Shown in pieces: positions 37,501-51,327 of a stretch of DNA of 64,000 nucleotides (position 1 is its first letter; each line of letters starts with the position of its first letter). The stretch comes from Antrodiella citrinella (Eukaryota > Basidiomycota > Agaricomycetes > Polyporales > Steccherinaceae). Below the pieces are notes generated by a model that searched no databases, was not told where the DNA came from, and was given only the letters and a program-made list of their open reading frames with translations. The translations under genes and the position numbers were made by a program. Location of the stretch: positions 248,001 through 312,000 of the forward strand of contig SGPM01000001.1 in assembly GCA_004802725.1 (NCBI GenBank), read 5' to 3'.

Positions 37501-40500
37501 CAGACGATACAAGCACAGGCAGATCCTGCTTCTGCTGACGCGGGTACAAAGGCTGTTGTGAAGTCGAGCAGGGCACAATCGTCCAGGTTGGCCTCAACAT
37601 CAGCGGCGGTTGGTCGTGCTAACGTCGTAACCACCAAGGAACAGGTGAGATCGCAAGCTCTCGATCGTTTGTAGTTTTAACGTCGTCCTTCATAGTTGAA
37701 GGGATCCATCGGCGGCTTCCGTCTCGTACTGATTGGCGATGTCCACGAGCAGCCAATGCTTCATCTCAAGGTCAAGCCATTCATCATTGGTGCCAAGGAT
37801 TGGTCAGGAGACGTATGTCCTCTTTACACTAGCAATGTCCCGTTCGCTCAAATAACAACTCTACAGCTCCAAGCAACGGCTACCCTAGCTGTCCACATCA
37901 GTTATTGGAACTTGGCCACTTCACATTGGGAGCCTCGTGAGTTGCAGCAGTGACTCCTCTGTCAAATGTCTAACACCCATGACAGTGATCGATCCCTGGA
38001 CGTTCAGTGTTTCTGTAAGTGATCAACCGAAACTTTCTGTTCTGCAGACTCATTTCGTCTTCCTGCATTTCAGCTGGCAAGAGAAAACGGTGGTATCGGG
38101 ATGTCAGTATCCGCTCGAGAGCGCCTGAACTTGAACGTCAGCACGACCTTCGTTGAGTTGGCTATTGCTACTGCCAAGTTGTTGGGTACAGAAGTGCAGG
38201 CCTCCTCCAGAAATAGAGGAAGCAGTGCCCCCTATCGTATATGCAATCGCACGGGTTCATCCATCTTGGTCTGGTCTGACTTGGACGGTACCACGGCTAC
38301 CGCGACAACGAAGGAGGCGAGCTCGACACAGATCACAACCGGGAAGACAGTCGATTGGAGATTTGATGACTGGAGGACGATGCGTGAGGTGAGTTTATAC
38401 GAGACTGACGTTTTGTGCAAGGCTGATTGGTGGTTTGAAGCACGTGTCAACCACTGGAAATCACAGCATAGGAGTGCAGTTCATCGGGAAACAATGGGAG
38501 CAGCTACGAAGCGTCCCCGTGGACAGGGTAGGAACGTACACGTTCTCCTTACGGCCACGTACGGAGAAGTATGCACATCGCCTCCTATGCGAGGTCGCAG
38601 TCCAGGACAATGTCAAAGTTGTGACTCTGCGCTCTACTTATCTCGTGGAGAACAAGACACTGTATCCCTTAGAAGTTACCCTTGTGGACGCCTCCGGTCA
38701 ACCAGTCCATTCTCTAGAAAAGATAGGTATGTACCCTCGACCTATTTTCTTCTTATTTTACTCATGCCTCCGCAGCTCCCGGTCAGGACTATGCCTTACC
38801 TATAGATGCTGTGAATCAGAATAGGATCCGGGTACAACCAGATCGTACGTTGTTGTATTGATGTTCATTGCGTGACTTTCCTGATCTCTTCACTTGTAGA
38901 GGGTTTCGGGTATAAGTGGTCACCTGCGATTCGATGGGAAGATCTGCTTGCAAAGCGAAGCTTTACAATACGCTGTCCTCATGCAGACGCCTCCGAGGCA
39001 GCGTTCCGCTTCCAAGCATGGGTAGACACTGACAGCAACGATATCAACGCGCGGTACGTTGTCACTTTTTGAAGTTTGGGTTTGTCTCATCGTAATTCAT
39101 AATTCAGGAAAAGTCCGAGGGTCACCTTGAAACTGAGGGCACCACTTGAACTGGAGAATCTACTTCCCTACAACATAGAGTACAGGATTTACGACAAAGA
39201 TACAGATCAGAACTGGAGGAGCTACCTCCGCAAAGGTGGTATCATGCCTGTGCACTCAGTTGAACTAAGCCATCTAGTGCTATTGAACGTCAATGTCCAG
39301 GATACAGGTAAGTATTGCTATCTCCTTTCATGATCCTGCTCACCGCCAGTTTCTAGCATTCAAGCCAAGCGACTTTGCTATCATCAACACTGACGGCAGC
39401 GCCGATTTCGACATCGAGAATCGCTTGACATTAAGGGATAACAAGGACAGGAAGATAGACTTGAAACTGAACTATGTGTAAGACTATTCATCCGTCTCGC
39501 ACTACTGCAAAAGTGCTCACAAACACACCAGTCGGTATCCAGACTCCGGAGGCTCCTTCAAAGTTCAGATATGCAGCCCTTATCTCATCGTCAACAAGAC
39601 AGGACTTCCATATGAAGTGAGGCCCATGAAAGCAAATCGTATGGGTTCTGTTCAAGATGTCGCTGGGGATACTCGACCCGGTTCGTTGATTATATCACAT
39701 TTACCCCTTGCATCGTTCTGAGTTTCTTCTCATCAGAGGTCATGTCACTATCCGCCCCATTCTGTGAGTAGCAATGGGTGACCACTCCCAGCCGCATTTG
39801 CTTACTAATAATGTACAGTACTGTCCCTGCCTGATCAGTGCAAGAACCTGGTATTCAAGGTTGGGGAGTCTGTGTGGTCACAGGTAATGTCGTCCGGCCT
39901 TTATTGTCTGCATCTTGTCCTGACATATCTTCTTTAGCCCGTCAGCCTGGATGCACCTTCAGCTGATACGCGTTTAGCCATTCCTTCTCAAACACAGAAG
40001 AGCGAAGAAGTCCACGTCGGTCTATCGTGGACCGAAGGCCTTGGAAAATACAAGCAAACGAAAGTCATTACTCTTGCACCGCGATTCATCGTCAGAAATG
40101 CATCCCGAGATGCGATATCTTTCCGCGAGGTAGGATCAGTGCCTCGAGGGCGCGCGAGCCTCAATCCTGGAGAGCGTGCACCACTTCACTTCCTGCGACT
40201 GGGAGAAGATAAGCTTCTAACTGTTGCGTTTCCTGTGTTGAACGCTCAATGGTACGCTTGTCAGCATCCTTGTGTTTCCCAAACTCACCGTCCATCAGGT
40301 CCGCACCAATTAACATCGAAGACATTGGCGTCATGCACTTCCGTCTGAAGGCCCCAAGAGAGAATGGCGACGTCCGCTTGATGCGTGCCGATGTCAAATT
40401 GGGTGGTGCTACTATCTTTATCGTCATCTCGCAAGAAGAGGAAGGATGGCCATTCACCATTGAGAACGAAACCGATTTCTCGTTCGTACTGTATCAAACG

Positions 40501-43268
40501 GTATGCCAGTGTTTCTTATTTGCGTCATAAGTATCATAAAAGTAACATTGGACTAGAATGTGGACCGTCCAGATGCCACCCCGCCCAACACATCTGTTCC
40601 GAGGTATGTGGCATCAAGAAACTCAACAATGAGCTACGCGTGGGACTACCCAGCTGCGCGAGAGAAGAAGCTAGTGCTCGCAGTGAACAGCACTCGTCGA
40701 GTGATTGACATTATGGAGATCGGCGACTTGATTCCATTCAAATTCGCTGTGCGTCTTATTTGGTATCGCGAATAGCTGACACTAAGGTGTCTGTAGGATC
40801 CCCAAGGAACGCATACAGTCTCACTGGATGTACGTGCGGAACATCACAAGCAGGTGTTGCGCATCACAAAGTATGACCCGGAGTTCAGTCTCTACAAGCC
40901 GAAACGCCGTCAGTCCGGGTCTCTGGCTCGTCAAGATAGCATCTCAGGCAGTGTAGAAGCATTTGAGGCTATTCAAGACGAAGTTGCTCCTTCTTTATCA
41001 TTCACTCTAGATCTAGAGGGTATAGGTATTTCCTTGGTCAACCGGCGCATGATTGAAGTGGTCTATCTCTCCCTCAATGGTCTCAAATTTGAGTACGCGA
41101 ATAGCGTGGTGGCCCAATCCGTCAACCTCGCCTGTGGCAGTCTGCAAATAGACAACCAGTTGCACGATGCAATCTTCCCGGTGGTCCTCCAGCCGACGCC
41201 CATCCCTAGGAATATTTCGGCTGTTGCATCCCTTCCAACCGTGCAAGCTTCGTTAATATGGCTCAAAGATCAGGGTAAGTTTCGCAAAGTACTTGTGTCT
41301 CAGGTTACGCTGACCAGACTCATATTGACAGAACACGGTGTTACATTCATCAAGTACTGTTCCGTATTGCTACAGGCATTGACGGTGGAAGCAGATGAAG
41401 ACTTCTTGTTCGCCGTGTACGACCTCACGAAACTGAAAGGAGCATCATGGGATGAAGGGCAACAGGAGTGAGTCTTTTTACTACTTCCTCGATTATAAGG
41501 TCTTTAACAAAGTGATCTAGTGTATTGATACAAGATGATACCGATGATATCGTAGAGCCGCAGTCAACGAGCGGTGGGGCGGACATGTACTTCGAGGTAT
41601 TGGAACTACAACCCATCAAACTCTCTATCTCGTTCATGCGGACAGAGCGGGTCAGCGGGGAAGACAAGTGGGTCCCGTGAATACTCAACGTGGCCGTACC
41701 GTATTGACCCAAATCATTAGGTTGAGCATTCGGAATCCCATTGCTGTTGTTCTCAATGCTATCACTATGGCAGTGGGCAATGTCAATGATGCGCAGTTGG
41801 AGATGAATTCGCTTGCTATCAAGGACATGCGCCTGACTCTACCTGATTTGCAAGAAAGGATCATGTACCATTACGGACAAGATGTCCTCCGTCAGCTATA
41901 CCGGATCCTTGGATCGGCAGATTTCATAGGCAATCCTGTTGGTCTCTTTACCAACGTCAGCTCAGGTGTCGCCGATATCTTCTACGAGCCTTTCAATGGT
42001 GCCGTCATGCGCGGGAACAAAGAGCTCGGTATCAGTATAGCGAAGGTAAAGTTGACATGCAAAACGCTACCATGAAGAGGAACTTACGATCATCACAGGG
42101 AGCTGCAAGTTTTGTGAAGAAGACAGTGTTTGGAGTTTCCGACAGTTTGACGAGGATCACCAGTAGCGTTGGCAAAGGTGCGAGTGAATAACGAACGACC
42201 CGATGCTATCTCAATCACAATGATTAGGGCTGTCTGCCGCGACATTTGATTCGGAGTATCAGATGAGACGCAGGATGAACCAGAGGCGCAATAAGCCACG
42301 ACATGCGATGTGGGTCCTCCCTATCTCTCCATGTATGATATGCTCATGTACATCCAGCTATGGCGTCGCTGCTGGTGCCGAGGCATTCGCAAGTAGTGTG
42401 GCAAGTGGCTTTGAAGGGGTTGTGGTGCGGCTTTCGCTTCCTTGTAGGAAGTATGCTACTCACTGTTGTCATAGCTTAAACCTATCGAAGGCGCTGAGTC
42501 CGAAGGTGCGAAAGGATTCTTCAAAGGTGTAGGCAAGGGTATAGTTGGGTATGCAGCATCATCACGAGTCCATAAGCATCCTACTCATCTGCACATACAG
42601 CGCCGTTACCAAGCCTGTCATTGGTGTATTTGATCTCGCCGCGAACGTCACTGAGGGCATACGCAATACTACCACTGTATTCGACAACCCAGCTCGAGAT
42701 CGTGTCAGAATGGTGAGTTGCTTGCCCATCTCCTCGACGTGTACTGATTTCGAACTTGTCATAGCCTCGCCACGTTCCCATGGACGGCATACTTGTTGTA
42801 AGTCGCTTCTTGCCTGCAATCTGTAACACGTCTGAGTGATCTTGCGATTTCTAGCCGTATTCTGAGAGAGAGGCGCTCGGTCAGTACTGGATGAAGGATC
42901 TCGAGAATGGCGCATATCGAAAGGAGCTGTATGTCGCGCACATAAGTCAGTCCCGTCCTACTATCACCTGTCGTATGTTGTACTCAGATTATGACACAGA
43001 CCTACCAGGTGGAGACAACGTAGTTCTGCTCACATCTACGAAGTTACTCTCCTTCTGGTCTAACCGGCTGCGGCTGGATTGGGAGCTCCCGTTCACACAA
43101 GTGCAAGGTGTAACGATAGAGGACACAGGCATACGATTTGCCCACAAAATGGGGAAGGAACACGACAAGTTCGTCATCATTCCAGACAAAGCTTCGCAAT
43201 CTTGGTTCTTCGGTCAGGTGGCATCCGTGGTGAAGGCGTATAACACGCGACGGCGAATGGACGCATGA
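31579..43268 (+). CDS. VPS13: VPS13 bridge-like lipid transfer protein
   Basis: A very large rod-shaped protein that forms a hydrophobic groove moving phospholipids in bulk between membranes at organelle contact sites. It starts at ATG 31579 in a 13-residue first exon (MWWLDPGKEVLNI), then LFNRILAPYVMNLDMNQVN and GQLTLRSLQLKKGALDKFRL, the conserved chorein N-terminus. NNLQVTVKNIHIRYEDKLS follows at about 32250. The central repeats span 33000-37700. The VAB/SHR-BD region (about 37700-40800) includes APYRICNRTGSSILVWSDL and PLELENLLPYNIEYRI. The APT1/C-terminal part includes VKKTVFGVSDSLTRITSSVGKG (split near 42120), and a PH-like end reads KLLSFWSNRLRLDWELPF. The stop is at 43266-43268. Some 30 short introns are expected; I estimate over 3,000 residues, like yeast Vps13. 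I found no disruption. Confidence 0.92.
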
Positions 43269-43598
43269 TTTGAATCTACGGACAGACAGACAGACATCCA
43301 ACAGATTGTATTCAAGTAGGGATACCGGATGTATTGCTAGTAATAACGGACTGTAATAGAATGCACTAATATGCACAGATGAACACAACACTAAATGCAA
43401 TGGATCCGAAACGAAACTTATGCTGGAACCAAGATGAACGAATCCAAACGAAACGAAGGGCAGGCAGTACGACGTGGAGAACTTCCGGGGTTCCGGGGTA
43501 AAAGTAAGAAATTAGACCGCAGACGGGGTAGCAAACACTATAAACTGAGTAGATAAATACTGGCATGGGTGCGATGTCGTGAAGGGAAGGAGCCACAT
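43269..43598. other. Convergent intergenic gap VPS13/DENN
   Basis: 330 bases between two convergent stop codons, A/T-richer than the flanking coding DNA. It fits the 3' UTRs and polyadenylation regions of both genes; nothing else is seen. Confidence 0.4.
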
Positions 43599-46500
43599 CT
43601 AGCGATTGGTACGAGGGGAACCTGTGACGACAGTGTCCTGGCTTACCCTTGGCTGTAAGTGTGACCTGTTCGCCTTTGCTGTGGCCGTACTGGATGCACG
43701 ATCTCGAGACCTTCGATTGAAGTCGTCGAGATAGCTTCTGGTAGGCGTTCCAGCTTCACTATCGCTGGTATCTGGGTTTTTGGATGAGAAGTTCTCAAAG
43801 CTTCCATAGCTTCCGCGGGGACTGGCGGAATACGCGCTTTGGAAATCGGTGTCTTCGTCATCAGTGGTCGTACTGGCACCGGTAGTCAGGGTAGGCGTCA
43901 CAGGCGTAGCGGCAGAGGAAGAAGCAGGACGGGTTGCGCTCAGAGACACGTCAGAAGGGATTTTGCGCAGAGACGCTAGATCAGGCTTCTCGGTGGGTTT
44001 AGGAATAGGCTCTTCATTTGCCTCTTTCGCAGCAGCCGTCTTGTCTTCCGAGTTGCGTGCGGTGTGACGAACGGGAGTACTACGGCCAGTACTAGTGGCA
44101 GACTTGATTCTTCCGTGTCCGTGGGGAGGCCGCGTCTCTGCCTTGCTGGATACACGGCGACGACGGGTACGTGGGCCAGACTTGGCCTCAGAGACTTCAC
44201 TCTCGCTGGCGTGACTGTCCAAAGAACGACGCTGAGTATCTGTAGCAAGAGCGTTCTCAAGCTGGGGGGATACATCAATACCGCAAACAATCTGCATACA
44301 CGTGGTGCAACATACCTTTCGCTGGATCTGAAGGACCTTCGCAGCGATCTTGTCGCTCTTTTGACTGATGCCTTCATCAACAGCGGTCATGCCATCTTGA
44401 GGTATGTCGCCCTGCGTCGCCGAGAAACGCTTCTTCTTCGACGGTGAGACCGGTGCCTCCTCCTCTTCTTCGACCTCCTCTACGGTACTTGTACGAATAT
44501 CCTCCTTGGGCGGTGACGCATCTTCAGCGCCATCCGCATAGGACTCGGCCAGAGTCGACTCAGTGCTGAAGGAACGCATCGGACGAGCACGAGACTCGCT
44601 GGGTCGACGCATGGAGCTCGGGGCCGAACGTGAAGACATCCGACTACTGGGCCGAGAACCGTAGTCCGATTGGGACTCGACGTCCATGTCTACGGCCATA
44701 GACTGGAGTGCCCTCTCGATCTGTGCTTCGACTTCGGCGATCATCTCCGCGCGTTCGTCTTCCATCTTGTCCATGGTGCTCTTCATCTTGTTCAACTCCT
44801 CCAACGCGTCACGATGCGCTGTCTCCGTTTCGGAAAGTTCTAAGAAGGATGTGAGATTGGTCACCTTCTGACACCGGCAACAAAACACTTACGAGTCTGA
44901 AGTCTAAGCTTCTCGGCCGCGGTCATGGTCACCATGCTGGACAACCTCTTCGTTTCTCTCTGCTCCTTGTTGATCTTGGCCCTGAGCTCGCCAGCTTCCA
45001 CGCTCAACTTCTCTGCATACTGTTCGAAAGTGACGAACTTGTCTCTCCAGAGATCGGACTCTGTCATCAAGAAGTTCAAACGGCGCGACAGACGACCGAT
45101 CTTGGTCTCGAGGTCATCACGCGCGTCGACGAACGCTGTGGCACGCTTGCGAATAGAGAGCTGGATGTGTTGCTCGGCGGGAGTGAGACGAGGGGCGACA
45201 CGGACGGTACCGAAGGAACTGATGCGCTTGAGAAGAGACGGCTTCTTGAACTTTGCGGTGATCAGTCTAATACGAGTCAAGTGGATAACGAGACCATACC
45301 TTGTCCTGGAGAACCGTGTCAAACGCCTGGATGATACGGGTCGAGTGCCACCACTCAGGCGGCTTGATCATATCGGCGACTGCGGTGGATGCGGCACCCC
45401 TCTTGGCTTGGATCTTACATACGGGTCGGAATCTTCCCGCGGGGAAAGCTTCCTTGAACTCGCTGGGTACGCAGTGATCTGGGTGATAGTGAGGTTCAAA
45501 TGCAGCCATCAACCTTTGGCGATACCTGTCCCGTTGCACTTTGGAAGAAACGACTCCAGGAGGAGGCGAAGCGCAGTTCAAGTAGTTGATATCCCTATAT
45601 GGAGAAAGTCAGGATGCCGATTGCTTGAAACAGTAGAATTACATACAAGTCCACTACACACACTTCTGGAGGAGGACGGATAGCGTATCTAGCCTCCGTT
45701 GCAAGACCCATGATCCACGGTCCAGGATCGTCGATGTAGATTTTGGCGTCGCGAGAGTGTACAGAAGCGAGAGCCACACCATTCCAACCGCGCAGCTCGA
45801 CCAGATACTTCACAGTCAAGACTGCTATGCCCAGCATGGCGGGGTGTCTAGAGAAAAATAATATACGTCCGGTAGGAGAAAGAGCGATCTAGAAGGTATT
45901 TCAGAAGGCAGCAAATTGAAGACAGACCGACAGAAAAAACATACCTCGCAGATAGTTAGAATATTATCGATATTGAGACATTTAAACAACGGCCACATGG
46001 TAAAGTTTACATCGACGAGACCTCTGCCGAAGTCCAAGCCACCAGGGAACCTGGAGACAACTTCTAAGCTGGTTTCGGAGCCATGACCTGCGTTACTATT
46101 CGCTTGGCCATTGCCGGCATTGTTGGGTGCGGAGGACGCGTCGAGGCGAACGAGTTCACCCGGGCGAGGAGCAGGGTGAGACAATATTTTGCTGATTTGG
46201 AGTGTATGCGATTGAACGTCTTTGGAGAAGCGAGCCCAGGACAAAGTGAGGTAGTCGCGCATGAGATCATAGATAGGGTATCGCGAAACGAGCGCTGTCA
46301 ATGATCATGTCCTTCGTCAGATCAGACCAACAAAAGTTAATCACAGTACTCACTGAGGGCATAAGGCAGCCAAAAGACGGTATCTCCGGGGAGGAACAGA
46401 GTACTCTCTCCAGGACCGTGACCACCAACCGTACTTGCGACCTCGAAGTCGCTCTCACTGATTGCACCTCCATCGTGTTCCGCATCCGTCTCGCCATCGT

Positions 46501-48028
46501 TGTCCGTCTCCGCATCCGTCGCGGCACCATTCCAGGGACCCTTGGCGCTCATCCTCGCCCTCCTTCTAGCTTGAGTAGAAGGATCAACAGAAGCAATGCT
46601 CCCGTGCGAAGACTTCACACGGGATACCAAACTCTGACCAGATTCTTTTCTGGCTCTGCTCGCCTCCAGAGTTCTTCTGATGGCAGCAGTCCGCTCTGCG
46701 TCGGCATGCGACCATACGGTCAGGCAAACACCATGATAGGTGACGGTGCTGTTGGCATTGCTAGAGTACGCGTTCTTCACGTTGGGTGCGCTGCCGCCGC
46801 CCATGCCACCAGAGGAAGAGCCATGGCCGTGAGGAGACAGGAAGCTGGAGGGAGGTCCCAGGAACGCTGATGACGGACGTGCATGACGGGAGAAAGGATC
46901 GTCCGTATATGGGTACGGAAAGGTGAGAACAGATGACCTTGGGTCCGTGTTCGCCGTAAGGACAGATGCGCGCAACATATCGGTAGAAGCCATGGGGGCG
47001 AGAGGCGTTGACGGCGCAGGGAGCGTGAACGTGAAGTTGTGAACGGTAGAGGCAGGTTGCAGGGTAGATGCGATGATCTCGACCTCGCGGGTAAATGACA
47101 ACTGTGTTCGGGACCGTCAGTTGCGTCGCGGGTACACTAAATCGCGGTTGAAACATACCTTGAGGGCCTTAGACAGCATCTTGCCGACCTCCTGCTTGCT
47201 CAGATGTCCTGAACTACTGAAGACGGTACTGCTCTCATCGGTCTTGCCCTTACGTTTCTTCTTCCCTCCTCCTGCACCCGGACTGACAGTACTGCCCAAC
47301 ACCTCGGGTCTCCACCAACGACTAACGGCACCCTCGCTGTGTTGCAGACCGAGAACGGAGTCGGGGTCCGCGAGAGTCCATGTGTGCGGACTCTTGGGAA
47401 GCCCGGAGACGACGTAGAGGGAGGCGAGAGGCATGGTGGGACCGGAGGAGGTAGGAGGAGGAGGGACGTCTGGAGCAGGGGCAGAGCGAGCTGATGCGAT
47501 GGAGGCGCGGTTGGAAGAAGCTGGAACAGGCTCCATACTTCGACGGTGCCTGATGCCGAGAACGCGAGACGCCTTGTCTTTGGGAAGAGCGTGGAGGGCG
47601 GCGCTGGCAGCTTCAGCAGCGGACGGGTGGTCGACAGTCACGTAGTCGGCCTCGTCGAGGAGGTCGCTGGCGGGGTTGGGCGCGTTGTCGTTGTCGTTGA
47701 GGNTGGAGGCGGAGATGGTGATTATGGGGTCTGGCGCAGGAATGGGACCGCGGGTTCGGGCGCCTGTATTGCGAGGCGAGAGCCCTGGCGACGACGATAC
47801 CCCAGAGTCGGGGCGGGCGGGGTAGGTGCTCGACGTCGAGCGGAGGGAGATATTGGACTTCTGGTTCTGCCTGCGAGCGAGAGGGTTGGAAACAAGAGGG
47901 CGGCGGCTCTCGTGTTCTTCCTCTGACCAATGTGACTTGAGTATTTTCTCGCCGATGAGGGGTGTTGCCGAGACAGCAAGGGGCGCAGCGGAAGCCGTAT
48001 ATCGCGACCGAGCGGTAGAGGAGGTCAT
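43599..48028 (-). CDS. DENN-domain protein, probable Rab guanine-nucleotide exchange factor
   Basis: DENN proteins switch on Rab GTPases in membrane trafficking. The start at 48028 (MTSSTARSRYTASAAPLAVS) leads through a disordered Ser/Arg/Pro region to the uDENN part (PLASLYVVSGLPKSPHTWTL...). The next exons give VEIIASTLQPASTVHNFTF and NSTVTYHGVCLTVWSHADAE. The central DENN core has SRFPGGLDFGRGLVDVNFTM, PLFKCLNIDNILTICEIALS, GRILFFSRHPAMLGIAVLTV and ELRGWNGVALASVHSRD. dDENN-like segments follow (ARDDLETKIGRLSRRL; ESDLWRDKFVTFEQYAEKLS), then a coiled coil (ELNKMKSTMDKMEDERAEM) and a long disordered tail ending at 43599. An ambiguous base at 47703 leaves one codon undefined in the first exon. 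The Rab target cannot be read from sequence. Confidence 0.85.
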
Positions 48029-48842
48029 GGAGAATTGTTGGCAAAACAACCAAGGAGAACGACAACCAGCAGAACGAACGAAGGTGGTCAGGCAACCCAA
48101 ACGGCGCCTTGCAAAGAAACAAGGAGCGAGCACAAGCTGTTCACAGTCGACGAAGACAGCGAAGAAGAGGAGGTCAGGTCCGCCAGCAAGTAACAAACAA
48201 ATAACACACAAGCGAGGGATTAACTGTTTTCCAAAAACATATCTTGATTCAAGTTACGCGAGGCCGCTTCCAGTTCTTTCCGCCGCACTGATCATACACA
48301 TCCTTTCATTTCCTTCCAATTCGACAGCTCATGTCCGCGTCGCAAATGTGTGCACCGTCGAAAGCATCGTCTTCGTGATGGAAAGACACGATGGAACGCG
48401 TCGATCCGAGAGAAAGAGCAACGGAGGAGATCAATGAAATCTCTTTCAGCGCTTCTGGAGGCGGCGCATTCCTCAATAACGACACCACGTGATCGTGTTT
48501 AGCCTCGATCGCGCTTCATCTCAGATCGTTGCCCCGCGACGCGAAATTGCATGTCCTCTCCCAGTCCTCTTCGTCTAGAGCCATCGCGCAGAGTTTCATA
48601 GGCCAATGGAGTAGGATGTACATTGCACACATACTCACTGCGAGTCCATCACCGAACACTTCAACAAACAAACACCATAACCCACTGGGCTCTCCTTAGT
48701 GTGTGAGTGTAAGTGAGATGATCTTCGAGAATAATTTACGGGACCTATTACAATGTTCTAGGGAAGGGACGCAAGTGGTCTCTGCAGATGCTAGATGGTA
48801 GTCAAATGAACAGAAATGAATGCATGAACCCGAGAACTCCTC
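48029..48842. other. Intergenic gap, DENN gene promoter side
   Basis: About 810 bases between the DENN-gene start and the NIPA-gene stop, both minus strand. It should contain the DENN promoter and the NIPA 3' UTR. A plus-strand open frame reaching 48437 is mostly antisense to the DENN first exon and looks spurious. I see nothing else. Confidence 0.45.
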
Positions 48843-51113
48843 TCATCCGCTGGAGGAGAAAACACCTCTAAGCCAATTCCATCTATCCCTCGCGCGCATC
48901 TTCGCGCCACCAGGAGGAGCATGGCCATGTCCGGATTCATCACCTCCGAAACTTTGGTGATCGTCCTCGTTAAGTAGCCCGGTACGCTCCTCATCGCCTT
49001 GATTGATGGGAGAGTGAACGCCTCCGTCACTGACCACTCTCCTCATCGACTCTCTCCGCCTCCCTCTTCCTCTAAGGCTCACGTCGTCGATTGCGGGTGA
49101 GACGATGTCGCCCGCACTACTACCCGTCCTTCGTCGTTTCCGCCTGGGTACTAGAGCAAATCCAGGACTAATAGGTGATAAACCTATAGAGAAGCCTCCT
49201 CCCAATGTTCCCTGTGTTGCACCAGGCGAAAGTGGGAACGGGTATCCGTAATGGCCTGACTGCGTCAGCTGCCGCTGGGGTATGGTAAGATGTTGTGTAT
49301 TCTGAGTTGAGATGGATGATGATGTAGGGAGAGTCGAGGTCGCTCGAGGTCGTCTTGGTATAGTTTCGGGAGATTGTACGCGAGGTTGTGCAACGTCAGA
49401 CAGCAGCGCTGAGTCAGCAAGCCCTCCGCCACGCGCTTTTGTCGCGGATGAAGATATTGGAAGGGGTAGAGAACCATATTGACCTCTTCCGTCTTCGAAT
49501 GTAAGACCGAGTCCCATGGCAGAGTCTTCTGATGAGCGAGCCACGACCGGCGACGATGGTTCTGTGTAGGAAGTACGGGGTGGGACCATGGGAAGAGGCT
49601 CGTCATCGTACACTTCACTCGATTCTTCGTCTACACGGGCTGCGGCTGCCCGATGTTCGTCCCACCGAGTGACGTCCACCCTATACCCACCACTTGGGGG
49701 AAGAGAAACTATCCAAACGCCAGCAAGAAGAATCGCCATGCCGAGCATAACGAAGCACAAATGGCTTGTGGGTAACAGAGAAAACTGGTCGAAGTAAACC
49801 AATCCGTTCACGATTGATGATAAGTTATAGAAGCAAAAAGCAACTGTCGAGAAAAGTGAGACTCAAGTCCATGAACCGACAGCAAACACTTACGAGGACA
49901 TATTAATGTAGGATTAGCAAGGACCAATCCTTTGTGCATGTACCATAGTTGAAGCAGGGCACACACCACCAAACCGCCTACAAGAACCCACGCTTGCCAT
50001 CTCCAGAATTGGTTCTTCCCAGCAATGGTCAGAACCAAGAGTTCTACGCCGCTCTTCGCAAAGAGGAGACACATGCCCGATATGATCCCAGAAAATGAGG
50101 CGTACGACATGGCCATCAGTGTAGGCATGCGCTCCGACCAGGAGAGAGGGGCATCGTTCGAAAGAGAGGATGATCCCAAAGACTCTGCGTCTGAGGGAGA
50201 CGTCGGCCGGGAGACTTTGTTGTCTATCAATGGTGTTCGCTCAGTCACGACAGCTGTAGTGGTGTCCATCGCGGTTGAAGGGGTAATAGCAGTTGTAAGT
50301 ATGGTAGGTGCTGTGTTGGGCGCGAGAAGTGGTGAAAGAGGCGGGTCTACAGTTTCCATAGACATACGTCGGGCGTAAGAGTACTCGAGGAGATGTGTCT
50401 AAAATACAGGTCAATTGTCTGCACGTGTTACGGGAAATTCTGCGAGAAATACTCACAATGATCAGAGCACCTACGACGAAGATACCCAACAAAGAGAAGT
50501 AAACCACGAAGGCTGGGCGGGAAAATAGGATGAGCAGATCCTCCAAGGAATGTGTGGGTTCCGGAACAATGCCAAACACCGCTATCATGACTGCTCCTCC
50601 TGCGATGAGCAGTGTACCAAAGATCATCCATATAGAGAATGCATCGCCCAGCAACATGCGAGCAAAGAAAGCGTTCCATAGGAGCGAGACGGCTCCCAGA
50701 GGCGCGAGGATGACGACCGGGAGGGATGCAATTTGGACCAAAGATCCGAAAAGATTGGAAGATATGAAGATGGCTAATATAAGGATACTAGGTCAGTAGA
50801 GCTGCTCCGAAAATATGTGAACAGGTAGTGCGTACCGAACCCGAGCAACCATAGACTTCCAACGAATAGAAATCAGCTAAGACGTGCGTACGAGGGAATT
50901 CACTCGGACGTACGGTCTACGATGCTCCACCCTCCTCTGGTCCTCCGGTAGTGCTTGATTCTGAACATGGCTCTTCCTCTGGATAGTCAGACCCAGCGAC
51001 TGGATGAACGAAGCCAAGAGACCGATGGTAATGCCGAGTGGGATAGAGACGGTAGAAGAAGAATCTGAAGCCATGAACCTCACTGACGTGGTGAAGTCCA
51101 GACGGTCGTTCAT
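48843..51113 (-). CDS. NIPA-family magnesium transporter
   Basis: A polytopic membrane protein of the NIPA (Mg_trans_NIPA) family, expected to carry Mg2+ across plasma or endomembranes. The start at 51113 gives MNDRLDFTTSVRFMASDSSS; the second ATG at 51074 (MASDSSSTVSIPLGITIGLL) is equally plausible. Membrane segments follow: IPLGITIGLLASFIQSLGL, FIS...LVQIASLPVVILAPLGAV, MIFGTLLIAGGAVMIAVFGI and FVVYFSLLGIFVVGALIIV. After a cytosolic loop rich in Thr/Pro come MAMSYASFSGIISGMCLLFA, WRWQAWVLVGGLVVCALLQL, FCFYNLSSIVNGLVYFD and LCFVMLGMAILLAGVWIV. The last exon encodes a long disordered, likely cytosolic tail ending RWNWLRGVFSSSG at 48843, much longer than in animal NIPAs. It is divergent from the gene at 51328. 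Confidence 0.88.
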
Positions 51114-51327
51114 GCTACCATGAGCTAAGAGTGAACCAGAGGATGGTTGAAGATAATGGTCGCAGTAATAGTATGGCGGTCACGGTTCACCTAAACAGCG
51201 GGGTGGCGCCAAGCAGTCGTTGCCTTTCTTGGAATGCTGGGCCATTATAAGCGCTCGTTCTGCTGCTTCTTGAATTGCAATCAGTCAAGCACTTGGCTTG
51301 AGCATACCAACTGCATGCATCAAACAG

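Noticed and set aside
47826..48437. 203-codon plus-strand open frame across the DENN gene start
   Set aside because: Half of it is antisense to the DENN first exon; Arg/Ser/Lys-rich and without homology I recognise.
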